From an uncultured Oscillospiraceae bacterium (lineage in GTDB: Bacteria; Bacillota; Clostridia; Oscillospirales; Acutalibacteraceae): DNA of 8,112 nt. Each line of letters opens with the position of its first letter. Position 1 is the first letter of the stretch. Below the pieces are notes generated by a model. The model was not told the origin of the DNA. It saw only the letters and a program-made list of their open reading frames with translations, and did no database searches. The stretch covers positions 1 through 8,112 of the forward strand of contig UREO01000131.1 of NCBI GenBank assembly GCA_900546895.1, read 5' to 3'. Of the stretch, positions 5,156-8,112 are shown piece after piece. Both the position numbers and the translations under genes were made by a program.

Positions 5156-6868
5156 ATGGGGATTATCGGTTTAAAGGCGGCAAACTGTAAAAACTGTTAT
5201 AAGTGCGTAAAGGTTTGCCCGGTTAAATCCATTAAAGTGGAACATGCACAGGCGCAGATTATTGAGCGCAACTGTATTTTATGCGGAACCTGCCTGGAGC
5301 AGTGCCCGCAGAATGCAAAGACGCTGAACAGCGGTGCTGCGGCTGTCAGGGAAATGATCGGGAAGGGGATCCGGGTCATTCTTTCCGTGGCCCCGTCCTA
5401 CGTGGGTTCCTTTGATTTTGACAATGTGCGAAAGTTTGCGGGGGCCGTGAAAGCTCTGGGCTTTTACGGCGTAGCCGAAACAAGCATGGGGGCTGCTTAT
5501 GTGACGGCGGAGTACCACCGGCTGATGCAGGAAAACCGCATGGAAAATATGATTACCACCTGCTGTCCTTCGGCAAACAGGTTGATCGAGCATTATTATC
5601 CGTCTCTGATCGGCCAGATGGCGCCTGTGGTTTCTCCGATGATCGCGCACGCCAGGCTGCTGAAAAAGACCTTTGGATACGGTACCCGCGTCGTATTCGT
5701 AGGCCCATGCATCGCAAAGATCGGCGAGGCCGCCGATATCCGCCACAACAATGATGTGGACGCCGTGATTACCTTTGACGATCTGGCCAGATGGATGGAG
5801 GAAGAACATATTTCTATTCAGGAAGCGCAGCCGGCATCCTTTCTCAACCCAAGCTCGCGAATCCTGCGGATGTATCCGGTAACGGACGGAATTATCGCTT
5901 CCCTTCGCTCCATGGGCGATACGGACGACTGGAAGATGCTCAGCGTAAGCGGTCCCGCGGAATGCATTGACCTTTGCAAAGCGCTGGAACGCGGCGATCT
6001 GCGGCATTGCTTCCTGGAGATCAATATGTGCAGGGACGGCTGCGTCAACGGTCCTATTTCCAACAGGGACGCGGCTTCGCGTTTCTCCTCTTCCATAAAG
6101 GTCAGAAAATACGCGGATGAAGACGCCGGCGAATATCCCGATCTGCCGGAGCAGATTCCCATGGGAATGCAGTTTGTGGACTGTTCCGTGCGGGAAGAGA
6201 TTCCCGATGAAGCGACGATCCGCATGATTTTGGCAAAAATCGGCAAGGAGTCGCCGGAGGATGAGCTCAACTGCGGTTCCTGCGGCTATCCGACCTGCCG
6301 GGACAAGGCGATTGCCGTTTACCAGAACAAGGCCGAGCTGACCATGTGTATGCCGTACATGAAGGAACGCGCCGAATCGCTTTCCAACTGTGTGCTGACC
6401 GAAACGCCCAATATCACCATTATTGTTGACAAAGACCTGAATATTATTGAATTCAACACCGCTGCGGAGAAGGCGTTTCAGATTTCCCGCCACGAGGCGC
6501 TGCAGAAATGTATTTACGAGATTATGGACTGCTCCGATTTTCAGTATGTTTTTGATGCTAGACAGTCCCTGCCGGACAAAAAGGTGCATTTCCGGGATTA
6601 TGGGATTACCACGATGCAGGTCATTGTGTATATCGCGAAGCAAAACATTGCCATGGGGATTTACAAGGATATTACCCGTGAGGAAGCGGAGCTGGAAAGC
6701 AAGTATAAGCTCCGCAGCGAAACCATGGAGATGGCCCAGAAGGTCATTGACAAACAAATGATTGCCGCACAGCAGATTGCGAGCCTGCTCGGGGAAACGA
6801 CGGCGGAGACAAAGGTCACGCTGACCAAGCTGAAAAATATGATTGTGCTTGACGGTGATGAACAATGA
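5156..6868 (+). CDS. PAS-linked putative sensory [FeFe]-hydrogenase (ferredoxin/H-cluster/FeS/PAS)
   Basis: A 570-residue multidomain iron-sulfur protein. Order: two [4Fe-4S] ferredoxin motifs (C11, C14, C17, C21 and C40, C43, C46, C50); an H-cluster domain at about 70-315 with L1 ITTCCPS (133-139, no tryptophan), L2 FVGPCIAKIGE (181-191) and L3 LEINMCRDGC (287-296); a four-cysteine FeS motif (C373, C376, C381, C398); a PAS domain (about 415-510); and a charged helical tail (about 505-550). All H-cluster ligands (C137, C185, C292, C296) are present, as is the cysteine before C137 used for proton transfer in catalytic enzymes. This architecture fits group C, putatively H2-sensing hydrogenases, and resembles the PAS-bearing member of hfs-type loci in Thermoanaerobacterium. 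There is no kinase or cyclase domain, so the output probably goes through the PAS and tail to the phosphatase encoded next, overlapping by 4 nt (ATGA). A weak GTGGGGA site precedes the ATG. Confidence 0.9.
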   Translation: MGIIGLKAANCKNCYKCVKVCPVKSIKVEHAQAQIIERNCILCGTCLEQCPQNAKTLNSGAAAVREMIGKGIRVILSVAPSYVGSFDFDNVRKFAGAVKALGFYGVAETSMGAAYVTAEYHRLMQENRMENMITTCCPSANRLIEHYYPSLIGQMAPVVSPMIAHARLLKKTFGYGTRVVFVGPCIAKIGEAADIRHNNDVDAVITFDDLARWMEEEHISIQEAQPASFLNPSSRILRMYPVTDGIIASLRSMGDTDDWKMLSVSGPAECIDLCKALERGDLRHCFLEINMCRDGCVNGPISNRDAASRFSSSIKVRKYADEDAGEYPDLPEQIPMGMQFVDCSVREEIPDEATIRMILAKIGKESPEDELNCGSCGYPTCRDKAIAVYQNKAELTMCMPYMKERAESLSNCVLTETPNITIIVDKDLNIIEFNTAAEKAFQISRHEALQKCIYEIMDCSDFQYVFDARQSLPDKKVHFRDYGITTMQVIVYIAKQNIAMGIYKDITREEAELESKYKLRSETMEMAQKVIDKQMIAAQQIASLLGETTAETKVTLTKLKNMIVLDGDEQ

Positions 6869-8043
6869 AAATGCATGTTGACACCGCGTATCGAAGTCTG
6901 AATAAATACGGCGAAGAACTGTGCGGGGATAAGGTAATCGTTTCGCGTACAAAGGACGCCACCATCGCGGTTCTGGCCGACGGGCTGGGCAGCGGGGTAA
7001 AAGCCAACATCCTTTCCACTCTGACCAGCAGTATTATTTCCACTATGCTGGAGGAGGGAGCGACCCTGGTGGAGGCGGTCGAGACCATCGCCAAAACGCT
7101 GCCGGTCTGCAATATCCGCAAGCTGGCCTACTCTACCTTCAGTGTCATCCGGGTGTCCGACGACGGCGACGTCTCTTTGGTGGAGTTTGACAATCCTCCC
7201 TGCATTTTTGTACGAAACGGAAGGATCATCGATCTGGAGGACTGCTCGGAAATCAAAGAGTGTGCCGGAAAGACTGTAACGGAAAGCCATTTTTCCGTCT
7301 GCCCCGGAGATGTGATCGCCCTTGTCAGCGACGGCATTGTCTATGCCGGCGTGGGCCAGGCGCTCAATTTCGGCTGGAACTGGGAAAATGTCTCCGCATG
7401 GCTTGCCAAGACGACCCTAAAGGAAACGTCCGCGCCGCGGCTTGCGGTTTCGCTGTCGCAGGCCGTCAACGAGCTTTATCTGGGAAAGCCGGGGGACGAT
7501 TCCACCGATCTGATTTTAAAAGTCACCCCGCGCTGTATGGTCAGCCTTCTTTCCGGTCCGCCTGTCCGCAGGGAGGACGATGCCGGAATCGTCCATGATT
7601 TTATGACCTCCCCGGGGAAGAGGGTGGTTTGCGGGGGAACCAGCGCCAATATCGTATCCAGAGTGTTGAACCGGAAGATCGAGACCACGATTCATTACAC
7701 GGACCCGGATATTCCGCCCACCGGAAAAATAGAGGGGATCGACCTTGTGACCGAGGGCGTCCTGACTCTCAGCCGGACGGTGGAAATCCTGAAGGACTAC
7801 CTTTCCCACCAGACCGACTCCTACTATTTTCATGTTCTGGACCAGCCGAACGGCGCGGCGATGCTCGCCAGGCTTCTTTTGGAGGACTGTACCGACCTGA
7901 AGGTTTATATCGGCAGGGCGATCAACCCCGCCCACCAGAACCCCGGTCTCCCGGCCGACCTGAGCATCAAGATCAAGCTGATCGAGGAGCTCTGCACCCT
8001 TGTGCAGCAGCTCGGCAAAAAAGTCGAAAAATATTACTATTAG
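6865..8043 (+). CDS. SpoIIE/PP2C-type serine/threonine phosphatase with unassigned C-terminal domain
   Basis: A 392-residue soluble protein. Residues 1-222 form a PP2C-like (SpoIIE) phosphatase domain with the metal-binding acidic residues in place: D22 (ELCGDK), D39-G40 (LADGLGSG), D156-G157 (LVSDGI) and D211, D212, D215 (GDDSTDL). These Mn/Mg-dependent enzymes dephosphorylate serine or threonine, classically on anti-sigma-factor antagonists. Residues 223-392 are not a domain I recognise; they include a glycine-rich CGGTSANIVSRVL (256-268) and a helical, charged end. No STAS, kinase or membrane segment is seen. The gene overlaps the sensory hydrogenase by 4 nt, so the two are very probably coupled in function. 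The natural reading is an H2- or redox-controlled phosphatase, but its substrate is not in the window. AGGA (8047-8050) and a new ATG follow at once. Confidence 0.85.
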   Translation: MKMHVDTAYRSLNKYGEELCGDKVIVSRTKDATIAVLADGLGSGVKANILSTLTSSIISTMLEEGATLVEAVETIAKTLPVCNIRKLAYSTFSVIRVSDDGDVSLVEFDNPPCIFVRNGRIIDLEDCSEIKECAGKTVTESHFSVCPGDVIALVSDGIVYAGVGQALNFGWNWENVSAWLAKTTLKETSAPRLAVSLSQAVNELYLGKPGDDSTDLILKVTPRCMVSLLSGPPVRREDDAGIVHDFMTSPGKRVVCGGTSANIVSRVLNRKIETTIHYTDPDIPPTGKIEGIDLVTEGVLTLSRTVEILKDYLSHQTDSYYFHVLDQPNGAAMLARLLLEDCTDLKVYIGRAINPAHQNPGLPADLSIKIKLIEELCTLVQQLGKKVEKYYY

Positions 8044-8056
8044 ATGAGGATTATTC

Positions 8057-8070
8057 ATGCAATATAATAA
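8057..8070 (+). CDS. Start of the next operon gene, truncated by the contig end
   Basis: An ATG at 8057 has AGGA (8047-8050) 6 nt upstream and lies 13 nt after the phosphatase stop. Only Met-Gln-Tyr-Asn and two bases remain before adapter sequence begins. In related loci a catalytic [FeFe] hydrogenase or NuoE/NuoF-type subunit often follows, but nothing here identifies the product. Confidence 0.4.
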
Positions 8071-8112
8071 CTGTCTCTTATACACATCTGACGCTGCCGA
8101 CGAATTAGACGG
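8071..8112 (+). other. Nextera transposase adapter and index (sequencing artefact)
   Basis: CTGTCTCTTATACACATCT (8071-8089) is the Tn5 mosaic end used in Nextera libraries. GACGCTGCCGACGA (8090-8103) is the complement of the Read 1 adapter. ATTAGACG (8104-8111) sits where the 8-nt i5 index belongs and reads CGTCTAAT on the other strand, which I recall as a Nextera XT index. The final G begins the next adapter part. This is untrimmed read-through, so genomic sequence ends at 8070. Any open reading frame crossing 8070 is false. Confidence 0.97.

Noticed and set aside
5279..6952. A 557-codon open frame on the minus strand opposite the sensory hydrogenase
   Set aside because: It mirrors codon bias of the real gene, lacks domain signatures and begins within the phosphatase gene.
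7516..8085. A 189-codon minus-strand frame beginning MYKRQ
   Set aside because: Its first residues are translated Nextera adapter and the rest is antisense to the phosphatase.
7629..8108. A 159-codon plus-strand frame overlapping the phosphatase
   Set aside because: It is a shifted frame of the phosphatase gene, and its last residues are translated adapter.

Overview
The window looks like a contig end from an anaerobic, fermentative Firmicute of class Clostridia. The evidence is strong AGGAGG-type ribosome sites, AT-rich spacers with TTGACA/TATAAT promoters around coding DNA of roughly 50% GC, two different [FeFe]-hydrogenase-type proteins, a YtrA-type GntR/ABC operon and a clostridial-type Rex operator. 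An Oscillospiraceae-like relative is a guess; no marker gene fixes the taxon.

Layout. Positions 1-186 (minus) hold the start of a PadR-family regulator, with a near-consensus promoter and repeated candidate operator boxes upstream. Positions 525-1775 (plus) encode a 416-residue [FeFe] hydrogenase with the TSCCCPMW motif, probably group B. Positions 1930-2517 encode an HD-domain phosphohydrolase. Positions 2730-4581 form an overlapping three-gene operon (GntR/YtrA regulator, ABC ATPase, six-helix permease) with its own promoter, a perfect 12-bp inverted-repeat operator and strong terminators on both sides. From 4664 a second operon begins with a TTGAAA-N17-TATAAT promoter and a long leader. 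It encodes a small thioredoxin-like [2Fe-2S] ferredoxin, a ferredoxin/H-cluster/FeS/PAS protein (a putative sensory hydrogenase) and a SpoIIE/PP2C-type phosphatase with an unassigned C-terminal domain. A fourth gene has just begun when the real sequence ends. The last 42 bases are Nextera sequencing adapter plus index, not genome.

How the parts may work together. The 4873-8043 operon resembles the hydrogenase loci of thermophilic clostridia (hfs-like), where a PAS-linked hydrogenase homologue and a PP2C phosphatase sit beside a catalytic hydrogenase. The reading I favour is that the H-cluster protein senses H2 or redox state and passes this through its FeS and PAS domains to the phosphatase, which acts on an unknown partner. 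A near-perfect Rex site just before the first gene would add NADH/NAD+ control. The 525-1775 hydrogenase is a separate unit.

The main non-coding finding is a short repeat family with imperfect inverted ends, present three times (1797-1860, 2534-2578, 4766-4832), always between genes. Two inverted copies bracket the HD gene, and the third lies in the leader of the sensory-hydrogenase operon. No tRNA, rRNA, CRISPR array, transposase or hydrogenase maturase gene was seen.
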